Source of the DNA: Methylosinus sp. Ce-a6
Lineage (GTDB): Bacteria > Pseudomonadota > Alphaproteobacteria > Rhizobiales > Beijerinckiaceae
Direction of reading: 5' to 3'
Length of the DNA stretch: 64,000 nt
NCBI RefSeq assembly: GCF_009811655.1
Contig: NZ_BGJX01000006.1
Location: 1-64,000, forward strand
Shown here: positions 46,268 through 55,553 of the stretch, piece by piece
How positions within the stretch are numbered: position 1 is the first letter of the stretch
How the letters are laid out: each line of letters begins with the position of its first letter
The notes under the pieces: model-generated
Seen by the model: the letters and a program-made list of their open reading frames with translations, nothing else
Told to the model about the DNA's origin: nothing
The model's database searches: none
Position numbers and translations under genes: made by a program

Positions 46268-46908
46268 GCAACGTCTTTAAAATCAATAGCAGCGATGATG
46301 TCATCTTTGGTGAGCGTTGGATATTGCTTGTTTATTTCCTCGACCGTGTACCCAGCCTTTGCGAACGCTTGAATGCTCCGAACAGGAATCCTTGTACCAG
46401 CGATCACAGCTTGATTCTGAGCTATGCCGCGCTTTTGCTCAATTTTTCCAAATGAGCCGTCTTTGCGCTGTCTCATCGCGCGAACAGCGTCCGCCATCTG
46501 ACCTGTGACGACTACGAGCGGAATTTGGAGCACGCCTTGCCCGCTAGACACCTCTTCCTTTTCGCCCGTTTCCGGATTTTCGAATACGACCTTTTTGCCG
46601 AGGACATAGAGGGTCGTTTTTGCCCACAGGTCATCTCCCAGATGGGCGAGACGTTCTTTGGTCGCGCGAAGCTCTTGAAGGGGTATCTTTACGTCGTTTC
46701 GAAGCGCATTGATTACCTTCAGGCACACGAGATCTCTAAAGCTGTACAGGCGCAGCCCATCAATATCGGTCGTATCGACTTTTATGCTCGGTTTGTAGAA
46801 AGAGTCCGACGCCCAATAGCGCAACTGCCGCTGACTGATACCAGTCAGACGCGTAACTTGGTCCTCCGTGAATGCGGATACGACCGTATTTGCTGACGCA
46901 GAAGACAT
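46264..46908 (-). CDS. DUF433 antitoxin with MerR-like HTH, VapB45-like
   Basis: A 214-residue antitoxin. The N terminus is a MerR-type helix-turn-helix (FTEDQVTRLTGISQRQLRYW, then SFRDLVCLKVINALRN). The C terminus is a DUF433 domain (IAGTRIPVRSIQAFAKAGYT, then EEINKQYPTLTKDDIIAAID). This two-domain layout is that of VapB45 (Rv2018). The pair with the DUF5615 toxin is in the usual order, antitoxin first. The HTH suggests autorepression. AGGA lies 6 bp before the ATG. GC content is low for the window. Confidence 0.8.
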   Translation of the reverse strand: MSSASANTVVSAFTEDQVTRLTGISQRQLRYWASDSFYKPSIKVDTTDIDGLRLYSFRDLVCLKVINALRNDVKIPLQELRATKERLAHLGDDLWAKTTLYVLGKKVVFENPETGEKEEVSSGQGVLQIPLVVVTGQMADAVRAMRQRKDGSFGKIEQKRGIAQNQAVIAGTRIPVRSIQAFAKAGYTVEEINKQYPTLTKDDIIAAIDFKDVA

Positions 46909-47055
46909 GACTTATCCTACCCCCTCGGAACGGTTTCATAAAGATGGGGCTGGGCCGAAGGCATAATGTTTTTGCCATGGCCTCGGGCTCGCAGAAAAAA
47001 CCCGCAATTACAGCTGATTGCTTCTCGTTCGAGAAGACGCGGAGTTGTCCGTCCC

Positions 47056-49179
47056 CTATACCTCCGCCTTCCCCGCACACCCCAGCGCGAACGCCCATTC
47101 CAGCGCCACTTCCTCCAGCCGCTCGAATCGCCCCGAGGCGCCAGCGTGGCCGGCCTCCATATTTGTGCGCAACAGAACAGGGCCGCCGCCCGCCATGCGC
47201 TCGCGCAGGCGCGCCACCCATTTCAGCGGCTCCCAATAGGTCACGCGCGGATCGGTGAGGCCGGCGAGGGCGAGGATCGCCGGATAGGTCTTCGCCGCCA
47301 CATTGTCGTAAGGAGAGTAGGAGGCGAGCCGGTCATAGGCGGCCACATCGGCGATCGGATTGCCCCATTCCTCCCATTCGGGCGGCGTCAGCGGCAGATC
47401 GTCGCGCAGCATCGTATTCAGCACATCGACGAAGGGAACGCCGGCGATGACGCCGGAAAAAAGCTCCGGCGCCTGATTGGCGATCGCGCCCATCAACATG
47501 CCGCCGGCGCTCGCGCCTTGCGCGACGATTCCGCCCTCTTGCGCATAGCCCGTCGCGACGAGATGGCGCGCGACGGCGATGAAATCGGAGAATGTGTTGG
47601 GCTTCTTCTCGAGCTTGCCGTTCTCGTACCAGCTCCAGCCCTTGTCCGTGCCGCCGCGCGTATGGGCGAGCGCATAGACGAAGCCGCGATCGACGAGCGA
47701 GAGCGCATGGGGATCGAAGCTCGCGGACAATGGATGCCCATAGGCGCCATAGCCGTAGAGCAGCGTCGGCGCGCCGCCGTCCGGCGTGAAATCGGCGCGA
47801 TGCAGCAGAGTGACGGGAACCTCCGCGCCATCCGCCGCTTTCGCGAAGAAGCGGCGCGTCACATAGTTTTTCGGGTCATGGCCCGAGGGGATTTCCTCGC
47901 GCTTCAACAGAGTGCGGGCGCGCGCGCGCATGTCATAGTCGTAGGTCTCCTCCGGCGTCGTCATGGAGGAGTAGGTGAAGCGCAGCGTGTCCGTGTCGAA
48001 TTCGAGGCCGGGCAGCAGATAGAGCGCATAGGCCTCTTCGTCGAAGGCGATGGCGTGCTCCTCGCCGCCCTCTAACGCGCGAATGAGAATGCGCGGCAGG
48101 CCGTTCTCGCGCTCCACCCAGACGAGATGGCGCGCATAGACCGTGCCGATGACGATGAGCCGTCCCGTGACATGCGGAACCACCGGGCGCCAGTCGGCGC
48201 GCGACGCGGTGGCGAGGGGAGCGCGAAAAATCGCGAAGTCCTCGGCGCCGTCGGCGTTGGAGCGGATGTAGAGATCATCGCCGTGCGGCTCGACGTCATA
48301 GCGCAATTTGGGCTCGCGCTTCGCCACGAGGCGGGGCTTGGCGTTTTTGTCGCGCAGGTCGACGAGATGGCATTCGCTGGCGTCATGGCCGCGAATGGAG
48401 ACGATGGCGAAGCGCCCGCAACGGCTGCGATCGAGCGAGACGAACCAGGCGGGATCGAGCTCCTCGACGACGAGCGCGTCGGTCGCGGGATCGGCGCCGA
48501 TGTCGTGGCGGAAGACTTGCGCCGTGCGGTGATTGTCGTCGACGCGGACGTAATAGAAGCTCTTGGAATCCGCGCTCCAGACCAAGAAGCCGTCGGTGTG
48601 CGCAACGACGTCCTCGCGGTCCTTTCCATCGGAAAACGCGCGGGTGCGGATCGAATAATATTCCGAGCCCTTGTCGTCGACGCTCCAGGCGAGCTGCGCA
48701 TGGTCGGGCGAATGGTCGATCTCGCCTATGTCGAAGAAATGCGCGTCGCCGGCTTCTTCATCGCCGTCGAAGAGGATTTGCTCCTCGCCGCCGGCGCGTT
48801 TCGTGCGGCAATAGAGCGCATGCTCGCCGCCCTCGCGATAGCGCTCGAAATAGGCGTATGGGCCATCCGGCCACGGCGGCTCGCTGTCGTCCTCCTTGAT
48901 GCGCCCGCGCAGCTCCGCCTGGAGCGTCTCGCGCAACTTCGAAAGGGGAGCGAGGACCGTCTCGCAATAGGCGTTCTCGGCCCGCACCAGGGCGGCGATG
49001 TCGGCGGGCAGGGCGGCCGGATCGCTCAACACCTCGCGCCAATTCTCGGCGGCGAGCCAGGAATAGGGGTCGTCCTGGACGCGGCCATGGGCGACGCGCC
49101 GGCTCTCGCGCTTCTCGGCGACGGGCGGCGTCACGCCTTGCAGCGCGAAGGCGGTGTTTTTGTCGGCGGTCGCCGCCAT
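47056..49179 (-). CDS. ptrB: Oligopeptidase B (S9A serine peptidase)
   Basis: A 707-residue prolyl-oligopeptidase family enzyme cleaving after basic residues in peptides. An N-terminal seven-bladed propeller starts KRESRRVAHGRVQDDPYSWL. The catalytic domain has LYGYGAYGHPLSASFD and the nucleophile GASAGGMLMGAIANQ. The acid lies in GLTDPRVTYWEP and the histidine in EAGHAGASGRF. ATG at 49179 begins the conserved region; the open frame upstream is a shadow. A CTTCTCG/CGAGAAG hairpin lies just past the stop. Confidence 0.93.
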   Translation of the reverse strand: MAATADKNTAFALQGVTPPVAEKRESRRVAHGRVQDDPYSWLAAENWREVLSDPAALPADIAALVRAENAYCETVLAPLSKLRETLQAELRGRIKEDDSEPPWPDGPYAYFERYREGGEHALYCRTKRAGGEEQILFDGDEEAGDAHFFDIGEIDHSPDHAQLAWSVDDKGSEYYSIRTRAFSDGKDREDVVAHTDGFLVWSADSKSFYYVRVDDNHRTAQVFRHDIGADPATDALVVEELDPAWFVSLDRSRCGRFAIVSIRGHDASECHLVDLRDKNAKPRLVAKREPKLRYDVEPHGDDLYIRSNADGAEDFAIFRAPLATASRADWRPVVPHVTGRLIVIGTVYARHLVWVERENGLPRILIRALEGGEEHAIAFDEEAYALYLLPGLEFDTDTLRFTYSSMTTPEETYDYDMRARARTLLKREEIPSGHDPKNYVTRRFFAKAADGAEVPVTLLHRADFTPDGGAPTLLYGYGAYGHPLSASFDPHALSLVDRGFVYALAHTRGGTDKGWSWYENGKLEKKPNTFSDFIAVARHLVATGYAQEGGIVAQGASAGGMLMGAIANQAPELFSGVIAGVPFVDVLNTMLRDDLPLTPPEWEEWGNPIADVAAYDRLASYSPYDNVAAKTYPAILALAGLTDPRVTYWEPLKWVARLRERMAGGGPVLLRTNMEAGHAGASGRFERLEEVALEWAFALGCAGKAEV

Positions 49180-49200
49180 TGGCGAGTCCTCGCTTTGGGC

Positions 49201-49248
49201 CGTCATTGCGAGCGGAGCGAAGCAATGACGGCGCCCGATTTTTCGGGC
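49201..49248. repeat. CGTCATTGC palindromic repeat (short form) with second hairpin
   Basis: CGTCATTGC (49201-49209) and GCAATGACG (49222-49230) pair around a 12-bp loop (GAGCGGAGCGAA). This is the short form of the repeat found twice at 55.5-56.2 kb. Directly after it GCCCGA and TCGGGC enclose TTTT (49233-49248). It lies in the gap between ptrB and fhcB. Confidence 0.75.
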
Positions 49249-49416
49249 CTGCACTCGGAGAATAGAATTGAGGCGCGACGATGTCTCGACTTCCTGCGCC
49301 GCGGCTGATAGGCATAGCGCGCGACGCGGGCTCCGGCGAGGGGCCGCGCCGCTCTTGCCTTCGCCTTCGGCCGTCGCGCCGGGAGCGGACAAAAAAGCGC
49401 GGGCGCAAACCCGAGC

Positions 49417-50538
49417 ATGGTGGAAACATCGGTTGAGGCGATGAGCAACGCGACGCTCGACGGTAAGTCCATTTCTTCCGAAGACGCCTACGAACAAGCC
49501 GCGAAAATTCTGCAGGCCGCGAATTTTCCCTTGGTGGCCGGGCTCGGGGCCGATGTGGCGGGCGCCCAGGCGGCGATCCTGCTGGCCGAGCGGCTGCGTG
49601 GCGCATTCGATCATCTCGCCTCGCGCGATTCGCTGACCGACCTCGAGGTCGTCCGCTCGGCGGGAATTTTCGTGACGACGCCCAATGAGGCGCGCGTGCG
49701 CGCCGATCTCGCGCTGCTGGTCGGATCGGGGCTCACGGGCTATTGGCCGGCGATCTTCGAGCGTCTGGCGCTCGACAAGGAGACCGTCCACGGCGGCAAG
49801 ACCAAGCGCCGCGTGATCTGGGTGGGCCCCAAGCGGGGCGAGGCCAAGATCGAGGGCGTCGAGGTCGAGACCATCCCCGCGACAGAGGCGGAGCTTCCGG
49901 GCGTTCTGGCGGCGCTGCGGGCGCGCGTCGGCGGGCGTCCGACAGCGCTCTCGGCGGCCGCGACCAAGAAGCTCGACGCCGCGGCCGAGGCGCTGAAATC
50001 GGCGCGTTTCGGCGTCGCCGTCTGGGCGGCGGCCGGGCTCGATTCGCTGATGGTGGAAATGCTGCAGGGCATGATCACAGAGCTCAACGGGACGACGCGC
50101 TTCACCGGCGTGCCGATCGGCGGCCGTTCCGGCGCGACCGGCGTGCTGCAGACCTCCGCCTGGATGACCGGCTTTCCGCCGCGCACCGGCTTCGGCCGCG
50201 GCTATCCTGAACATGACGCCTGGCGCTTCGAGGCGCGCCGCCTCGTCGAGAGCGGGGAGGCCGACGCGGCGCTGTGGATCTCCGCCTATGACGGCGAGCC
50301 GCCGCCATGGGAGGACGCCGACATCCCCGTGGTGACGCTCGGGCCCCCGGGCGCCGCGACGAAGCGCGGCCTGTTCATCGCCGTCGGAAAACCCGGCGAG
50401 AATTACGACGCGGTGGAATTCGCGCAGGAGACGAGCTCTATGGTGTTGCGGCGTGCGAAAGCGCCGGCCGAGCTGCCGACCGTCGCCGAGGCGATCGCCG
50501 CCATCAGCGCCAGATTTTCGGAGGACTTGCCGTGCTGA
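49417..50538 (+). CDS. fhcB: Formyltransferase/hydrolase complex subunit B
   Basis: A 373-residue subunit related to the B chain of formylmethanofuran dehydrogenase. It belongs to the bacterial Fhc complex, which converts formyl-H4MPT to formate via a methanofuran analogue. Unlike archaeal FwdB it is a redox-dead homologue: apart from the last residue no cysteine is present, so it cannot hold an iron-sulfur cluster or a cysteine/selenocysteine ligand for molybdenum or tungsten. Signatures are GLDSLMVEMLQGMITELNGT and GRSGATGVLQTSAWMTGFPP. ATG at 49441 is an alternative start. It leads the operon. Confidence 0.9.
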   Translation: MVETSVEAMSNATLDGKSISSEDAYEQAAKILQAANFPLVAGLGADVAGAQAAILLAERLRGAFDHLASRDSLTDLEVVRSAGIFVTTPNEARVRADLALLVGSGLTGYWPAIFERLALDKETVHGGKTKRRVIWVGPKRGEAKIEGVEVETIPATEAELPGVLAALRARVGGRPTALSAAATKKLDAAAEALKSARFGVAVWAAAGLDSLMVEMLQGMITELNGTTRFTGVPIGGRSGATGVLQTSAWMTGFPPRTGFGRGYPEHDAWRFEARRLVESGEADAALWISAYDGEPPPWEDADIPVVTLGPPGAATKRGLFIAVGKPGENYDAVEFAQETSSMVLRRAKAPAELPTVAEAIAAISARFSEDLPC

Positions 50539-52166
50539 TCCGTCTGCGCGGCGGCCATGTCGTCGATCCCGTGAACGGCGTCGACGGGGTCGCCGACATC
50601 TATTTCGAGGATGGGCGCATCGTCGCCCCGCCCCCGGGCCGCGAGCCGGACGAGGACCATGACGTCTCCGGCCATATCGTCATGGCCGGCGCGATCGACA
50701 TCCACTCCCATATCGCCGGCGGCAATGTGAACTCGGCGCGGCTGCTGCTGCCCGAGATGCACCGCTCGATCCGCGCGCGCCTTGCCGGAACGCCGCTTTC
50801 GACCGCCAAATGGTCGACCTTCGAGACCGGCCGCCTCTATGCGCAGATGGGCTTCACCACAGTGGTCGAGCCCGCCGTCGCGCCGCATCACGCGCTGCAC
50901 GCGCATTTGGAGCTCGGCGACGTTCCGATCATCGACAAGGGCGCGCTGACCGTGCTCGGCAATGACGACTTCCTGCTCGGCGCGCTGCGCGAGGGGGAGA
51001 GCGAGACCGCCATCGCCGATTATGTCGCGCAGACCGTCGAGGCGACGGGCACGCTCGGCCTCAAATGCATAAATCCCGGCGGCGCCGACGCCTTCAAGCA
51101 GAATATGCGCGCCTTCGGCCTCGACGAGATCGTGCCCTTCTATGGCGTGACCTCGCGGCAGATCTTCAAATCGCTGCAGAAGGCGACGCAGACGGTCGGC
51201 ATTCCGCATCCGCTGCATCTGCACATGAACAATCTCGGCATCGCCGGCAATATCGAGACCGCGCTCGCGACGATCGACGCCGCCGAGGGCCTGCCGATGC
51301 ATCTCGCTCATGTGCAATTCTACGCCTATGGCGTCGACGGCAAGAACGCCTTCTCCTCGGCGGCCCCTGCTCTCGCGGCCAAAATCAACGCCAATAAGAA
51401 CATCACTGTCGATGTCGGGGCGGTGATGTTCGGCGACACGGTGACCATCTCCTCCGACGTGCTGCGCCAGTTCAACAGCCTGTCGGGCGCGATCCCGAAG
51501 AAGGGCGTGATCTTCGACGGCGACGCCAATGGCGGCGGCGTCGTGCCCTACGCCTATCGCATCTCCAACTACTACAATGCGATCCAATGGGCGGCGGGGC
51601 TCGAATTGTTCCTGCTGATCGACGATCCGCTGCAGGTCTTCTTCACCACCGACCATCCCAATGGCGGCCCCTTCACCACCTATCCGGAGCTGTTCGCGCT
51701 GCTGATGAGCGCCGAGCTGCGCGCGCGATGGATGGAGCGCCTGCCGGCCGATGTTCTGGAGATGACGACTCTCCCATCGATCAATCGCGAATATTCGCTC
51801 TATGAGATCGCTCTCATGAGCCGGGCCGGACCGGCGCGGCTCTATGGCTTCGCCGATCGCGGCCGGCTCGACGCCGGCTCCATCGCCGATATCGCCGTCT
51901 ATAAGCAGCAGACCGACAAGGCCGGCATGTTCCGCAACGCCGCCTATGTGTTCAAGGACGGCGAGCTCGTCGTGCGCGACGGCTCCGTGACGCGCTACAC
52001 CAAGGGCAAGACTCTGCGCGTGCGTCCCGGCTACGACCGCGCGATCGAGAAGCGTCTCGACGCCTATTACGACCAGCTCTACGGCCTCTCGCGCTCGATC
52101 TTCGACGTGCCCGAGGCGGCGCTCGCCGGTAGAAGCCGCTATGCGGAGGTCGCATGTCGCAAATGA
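50532..52166 (+). CDS. fhcA: Formyltransferase/hydrolase complex subunit A, first copy
   Basis: A 544-residue amidohydrolase-fold subunit homologous to FwdA, carrying the zinc site that handles formylmethanofuran. The metal motif HSHIAGG is at about residue 53, and HLHMNNLG, LAHVQFYAYG and FFTTDHPNGGPFTTYP follow. The start is GTG at 50532 (GGAGG 7 bp upstream), overlapping fhcB by 7 bp. A second, equally long fhcA follows directly. Both keep all these motifs, so neither is visibly inactive. Confidence 0.92.
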   Translation: MLIRLRGGHVVDPVNGVDGVADIYFEDGRIVAPPPGREPDEDHDVSGHIVMAGAIDIHSHIAGGNVNSARLLLPEMHRSIRARLAGTPLSTAKWSTFETGRLYAQMGFTTVVEPAVAPHHALHAHLELGDVPIIDKGALTVLGNDDFLLGALREGESETAIADYVAQTVEATGTLGLKCINPGGADAFKQNMRAFGLDEIVPFYGVTSRQIFKSLQKATQTVGIPHPLHLHMNNLGIAGNIETALATIDAAEGLPMHLAHVQFYAYGVDGKNAFSSAAPALAAKINANKNITVDVGAVMFGDTVTISSDVLRQFNSLSGAIPKKGVIFDGDANGGGVVPYAYRISNYYNAIQWAAGLELFLLIDDPLQVFFTTDHPNGGPFTTYPELFALLMSAELRARWMERLPADVLEMTTLPSINREYSLYEIALMSRAGPARLYGFADRGRLDAGSIADIAVYKQQTDKAGMFRNAAYVFKDGELVVRDGSVTRYTKGKTLRVRPGYDRAIEKRLDAYYDQLYGLSRSIFDVPEAALAGRSRYAEVACRK

Positions 52167-52188
52167 TTCGCCATTGGGAGGACGCGCC

Positions 52189-53823
52189 ATGCTGACGCGT
52201 CTCTACGGCGGTCATATCGTCGACCCCGTCAACGGCGTCGATGGCGTCGGCGACCTCTATTTCGAGGACGGCCGCATCATCGCGCCGCCCGTGGGTCGCA
52301 CGCCGGACGTCGAGCACGACGTCTTTGGCCATGTCGTCATGGCCGGCGCAATCGACATCCACTCCCATATCGCCGGCGGCGGCGTGAACACGGCGCGCCT
52401 GCTGCTGCCGGAGGCGCATCGCGCCCATCGGCCGCGGCCCGCCAACACGCCGCTCTCGACGGCCGGCTGGTCCACCTTCGAGACCGGCCGACTCTATGCG
52501 CAAATGGGCTACACCACGGTCATCGAGCCGGCGGTGTCGCCCCATCACGCGCTGCACGCCCATCTCGAGCTCGCCGATATTCCGATCATCGACAAGGGTC
52601 TCCTGACGGTCCTCGGCAATGAGGACTTCCTGCTCTCCGCCTTCCGCGACGGGGAGAGCCAGGATTCGGTCGTCGACTATATCGGCGCGACGCTGGAGGC
52701 GACGCGAGCGATCGGCGTCAAATGCGTGAACGCCGGCGGCGTCGACGCTTTCAAGCAGAATATCCGCCATTTCTCGCTCGACGACGAGGCGCCGGGATAC
52801 GGCCTCACCTCGCGTCAGATCTTCCAGAAGCTGCAGCAGGCGGTGGTGGCGACGAAGATCCGCCATCCGCTGCATCTGCACATGAACAATCTCGGCCTGC
52901 CCGGCAATGTCGAGACCGCGCTGGCGACGATCGACGCTTCGCAGGGCCTGCCGCTGCATCTCGCCCATGTGCAGTTCTACGCCTATGGAACCGAGGGCAA
53001 GAACGGCTTCTCCTCGGCGGCGGCGCAATTCGCCGAGAAGATCAACGCCAATAAGAATGTCACCGTCGACGTCGGCCAAGTGATGTTCGCCGACATTGTG
53101 ACGATCTCCTCGGATGTGATGAAGCAGTTCAACAGCCTGCCCGGCGGGCGGCCGAAGAAGGGCGTCATCTTCGACGGCGATTCCAACGGGCTCGGCGTCG
53201 TGCCCTATTCGTACCGCGTGTCGGACTTCTTCAATGCGGTGCAATGGGCGGCGGGGCTCGAGCTGTTCCTTCTCGTCGACGATCCGATGCAGGTGTTCTT
53301 CACCACCGACCATCCGAACGGCGCGCCCTTCACCACCTATCCGGAAGTGCTCGCGCTGCTGATGAGCGCCGACAAGCGCGCGCAATATTGCGCGCGCCTG
53401 CCGGACGATGTGCTGGAGTTGACCAATCTGCCGGCATTGAAGCGCGAATATAGCTTCTATGAGATCGCGACGATGACTCGCGCGGCGCCGCGCAAGCTCT
53501 ATGGCTTCGAGGATCGGGGCCAGCTCGGGGCTGGCGCGGTGGCCGATATCGCCGTCTATGAGCTGCAGACCGACAAAGCCGCCATGTTCCGCAATGCGGC
53601 CTATGTCTTCAAGGACGGCAATCTCGTCGTGCGCGACGGCAAGGTCACGCATTACACCAAGGGAAGGACGCTACGCGTGCGGCCGGAATACGACCGGGCG
53701 ATCGACGACCGCCTCGACAAATATTACGACGAACTCTACGGCCTGCCGCGCGCCCTGTTCGAGGTTCAGGACGCGGCGCTTCCCGCGACGGCCGTCTTCG
53801 CGGAGGTCCCATGCCACAGCTGA
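52189..53823 (+). CDS. fhcA: Formyltransferase/hydrolase complex subunit A, second tandem copy
   Basis: A second 544-residue FwdA-like subunit, 22 bp after the first and with its own GGAGG and ATG. It retains HSHIAGG, HLHMNNLG, LAHVQFYAYG and FFTTDHPNGAPFTTYP. By eye about two thirds or more of positions match the first copy. Changes are dispersed: for instance VNTARLLLPEAHRAHRPRP here against VNSARLLLPEMHRSIRARL. So the duplication is old rather than recent. It overlaps fhcD by 13 bp. Whether one or both enter the complex is unknown. Confidence 0.92.
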   Translation: MLTRLYGGHIVDPVNGVDGVGDLYFEDGRIIAPPVGRTPDVEHDVFGHVVMAGAIDIHSHIAGGGVNTARLLLPEAHRAHRPRPANTPLSTAGWSTFETGRLYAQMGYTTVIEPAVSPHHALHAHLELADIPIIDKGLLTVLGNEDFLLSAFRDGESQDSVVDYIGATLEATRAIGVKCVNAGGVDAFKQNIRHFSLDDEAPGYGLTSRQIFQKLQQAVVATKIRHPLHLHMNNLGLPGNVETALATIDASQGLPLHLAHVQFYAYGTEGKNGFSSAAAQFAEKINANKNVTVDVGQVMFADIVTISSDVMKQFNSLPGGRPKKGVIFDGDSNGLGVVPYSYRVSDFFNAVQWAAGLELFLLVDDPMQVFFTTDHPNGAPFTTYPEVLALLMSADKRAQYCARLPDDVLELTNLPALKREYSFYEIATMTRAAPRKLYGFEDRGQLGAGAVADIAVYELQTDKAAMFRNAAYVFKDGNLVVRDGKVTHYTKGRTLRVRPEYDRAIDDRLDKYYDELYGLPRALFEVQDAALPATAVFAEVPCHS

Positions 53824-54716
53824 TTCGCAAGGGAATCCGCATCGACGAGAGTTTCGCCGAAGCCTTTCCGATGACCGGCTCCGGCGTCGTCATCACCGCG
53901 CCGACGCGCAAATGGGCCCTGCAGGCCGCCGCCACCATGACCGGCTACGCCACCTCGGTCATCGGCTGCGACTGCGAGGCCGGCATAGATCGCGAATTGT
54001 CGACGCGCGAGACGCCGGACGGACGGCCCGGCGTGCGCGTGCTGCTGTTCGGCTTCTCGCCCAAGAGCGTCGAGAAGGCGCTGGTCAATCGCATCGGCCA
54101 ATGCGTGCTGACCTGTCCGGGCAGCGCGGTCTTCTCCGCCTTCGACGGCGAGGCGAAGATCAAGGTCGGCGACTCCATGCGCCAATTCGGCGACAAATGG
54201 CAGATTTCCAAGGTCATCGACGGGCGCCGCTATTGGCGCGTGCCGGTGATGGACGGCGAATTTCTGGTGGAGTCTTCCGTCGGTCTCACCAAGAAATCGG
54301 TCGGCGGCGGCAATCTGCTCATCATGGGCGAGGATTGGGCCAAGACGATGCGCGCCACCGAGGCCGCGGTCGAGGCCGTCCACGAGACGCCCGACGCCAT
54401 CGCGCCCTTCCCCGGCGGCGTGGTGCGCTCCGGCTCCAAGGTCGGCTCGAAATATAAGGGCATGGGCGCCTCGACCAATGACGCCTATTGCCCCACGCTG
54501 CGCGGCGCGACCAATAGCGCGCTCGACGCCGATATCGGCTGCGTGCTGGAGATCGTCATCGACGGTCTGACCAGCGAGGCGGTCGCGGCCGCGATGCGCG
54601 CCGGCATCAAGGCGATCGTCGCGCTCGGCCCCAAGAATGGCGCGAAACGCGTCGGCGCCGGCAATTACGGCGGGAAACTCGGCCCCTTCCACTATCATCT
54701 GAAGGATCTCGTGTAA
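53811..54716 (+). CDS. fhcD: Formylmethanofuran:H4MPT formyltransferase subunit
   Basis: The Ftr homologue (301 residues) that moves the formyl group between formyl-H4MPT and the methanofuran analogue. Family signatures are EAFPMTGSGVVITAPTRKWA, VIGCDCEAGIDREL, GQCVLTCPGSAVFSAFDG and the C-terminal GAGNYGGKLGPFHYHLKDL. The start overlaps the second fhcA by 13 bp, so expression is coupled. Its product formate feeds formate dehydrogenase or assimilation. Confidence 0.95.
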   Translation: MPQLIRKGIRIDESFAEAFPMTGSGVVITAPTRKWALQAAATMTGYATSVIGCDCEAGIDRELSTRETPDGRPGVRVLLFGFSPKSVEKALVNRIGQCVLTCPGSAVFSAFDGEAKIKVGDSMRQFGDKWQISKVIDGRRYWRVPVMDGEFLVESSVGLTKKSVGGGNLLIMGEDWAKTMRATEAAVEAVHETPDAIAPFPGGVVRSGSKVGSKYKGMGASTNDAYCPTLRGATNSALDADIGCVLEIVIDGLTSEAVAAAMRAGIKAIVALGPKNGAKRVGAGNYGGKLGPFHYHLKDLV

Positions 54717-55529
54717 GTGAAGCCGCTTCTCTTCACGCTGAAAGCCGAGCCCGACCAGCGGCTCGACCTCTCGTCCCTGACGCCCGATCGGCTCGTCGGC
54801 CGCTCGGCCAAGGAGATCGAGGCGATTTCCATCGGCACCACGCGCGAGACCGTGACCGTCGGCGACATCTTCAAAGTCAAGCTCGGCGACGTGACCTCGG
54901 TGCGCTTCGACGGCGGCTCCGACCGTTTCGATCTTCTCGGCGCCAAGCTGCTGCCGGGCTTCGACATTCATGTCGAGGGCGATGTCGGCGCGCAGCTCGG
55001 CCGCGCCGCCAAGGGCGGGACGATCACAGTGGCCGGCGACGCCGGCCCCTATGTCGCCTCGCAATCGGCGGGCGCTCATATCGATATTTATGGCGACGCC
55101 GGCGATTTTCTGGGCGCCCCGCTCGCCGGCGAAATTCCCGGCATGTCCGGCGGCCGCGTGATCGTGCGCGGCAGCGTCGGCGCGCGCGCCGGCGATCGGC
55201 TGCGCCGCGGCATCATCATCGTCGAGGGCGACGCCGGCGAGGATTTGGGCTCGCGGGCCATCGCCGGCACGATCATCGTGCTCGGAACGGCGGCGGGCGA
55301 GCGCATCGGCTATCTCAACAAGCGCGCGTCGATCGTGCTCTCTGAGCCGCGCGAGCTCGGTCCGACTTATGTCGATTGCGGCGCCCATAGCCTCGGCTTC
55401 GCCAAGCTCTTCGCCAAATCGCTCGCCCCCGAGAGCCGCGGCGCGGCGCGCCTGCTCTCCGGCCGGCTGCAGCGCTTCGCCGGCGACACGGCTGTGTTCG
55501 GCAAGGGCGAGGTGCTGCTTCCGGCGTGA
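54717..55529 (+). CDS. fhcC: Formyltransferase/hydrolase complex subunit C
   Basis: A 270-residue beta-helix subunit homologous to FwdC and the glutamate synthase alpha C-terminal domain. Repeated G-x-x-G-x-x-x-G strands are visible, such as VEGDVGAQLGRAAKGG, VAGDAGPYVASQSAG, VRGSVGARAGDRL and VEGDAGEDLGSRAIAG. The start is GTG at 54717, immediately after the fhcD stop. It is the last gene of the operon; a long palindromic repeat follows. Confidence 0.93.
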   Translation: MKPLLFTLKAEPDQRLDLSSLTPDRLVGRSAKEIEAISIGTTRETVTVGDIFKVKLGDVTSVRFDGGSDRFDLLGAKLLPGFDIHVEGDVGAQLGRAAKGGTITVAGDAGPYVASQSAGAHIDIYGDAGDFLGAPLAGEIPGMSGGRVIVRGSVGARAGDRLRRGIIIVEGDAGEDLGSRAIAGTIIVLGTAAGERIGYLNKRASIVLSEPRELGPTYVDCGAHSLGFAKLFAKSLAPESRGAARLLSGRLQRFAGDTAVFGKGEVLLPA

Positions 55530-55553
55530 AGCTCTCCAACCGAACGCCTGGAC

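Noticed and set aside
47056-50214. A 1052-codon fusion ending in oligopeptidase B
   Set aside because: The upstream part is antisense to fhcB and the intergenic repeat; oligopeptidase homology begins at 49179.
49417-50538. Molybdenum/tungsten formylmethanofuran dehydrogenase catalytic subunit
   Set aside because: No cysteine or cluster motif is present; the operon context shows the non-redox bacterial FhcB.
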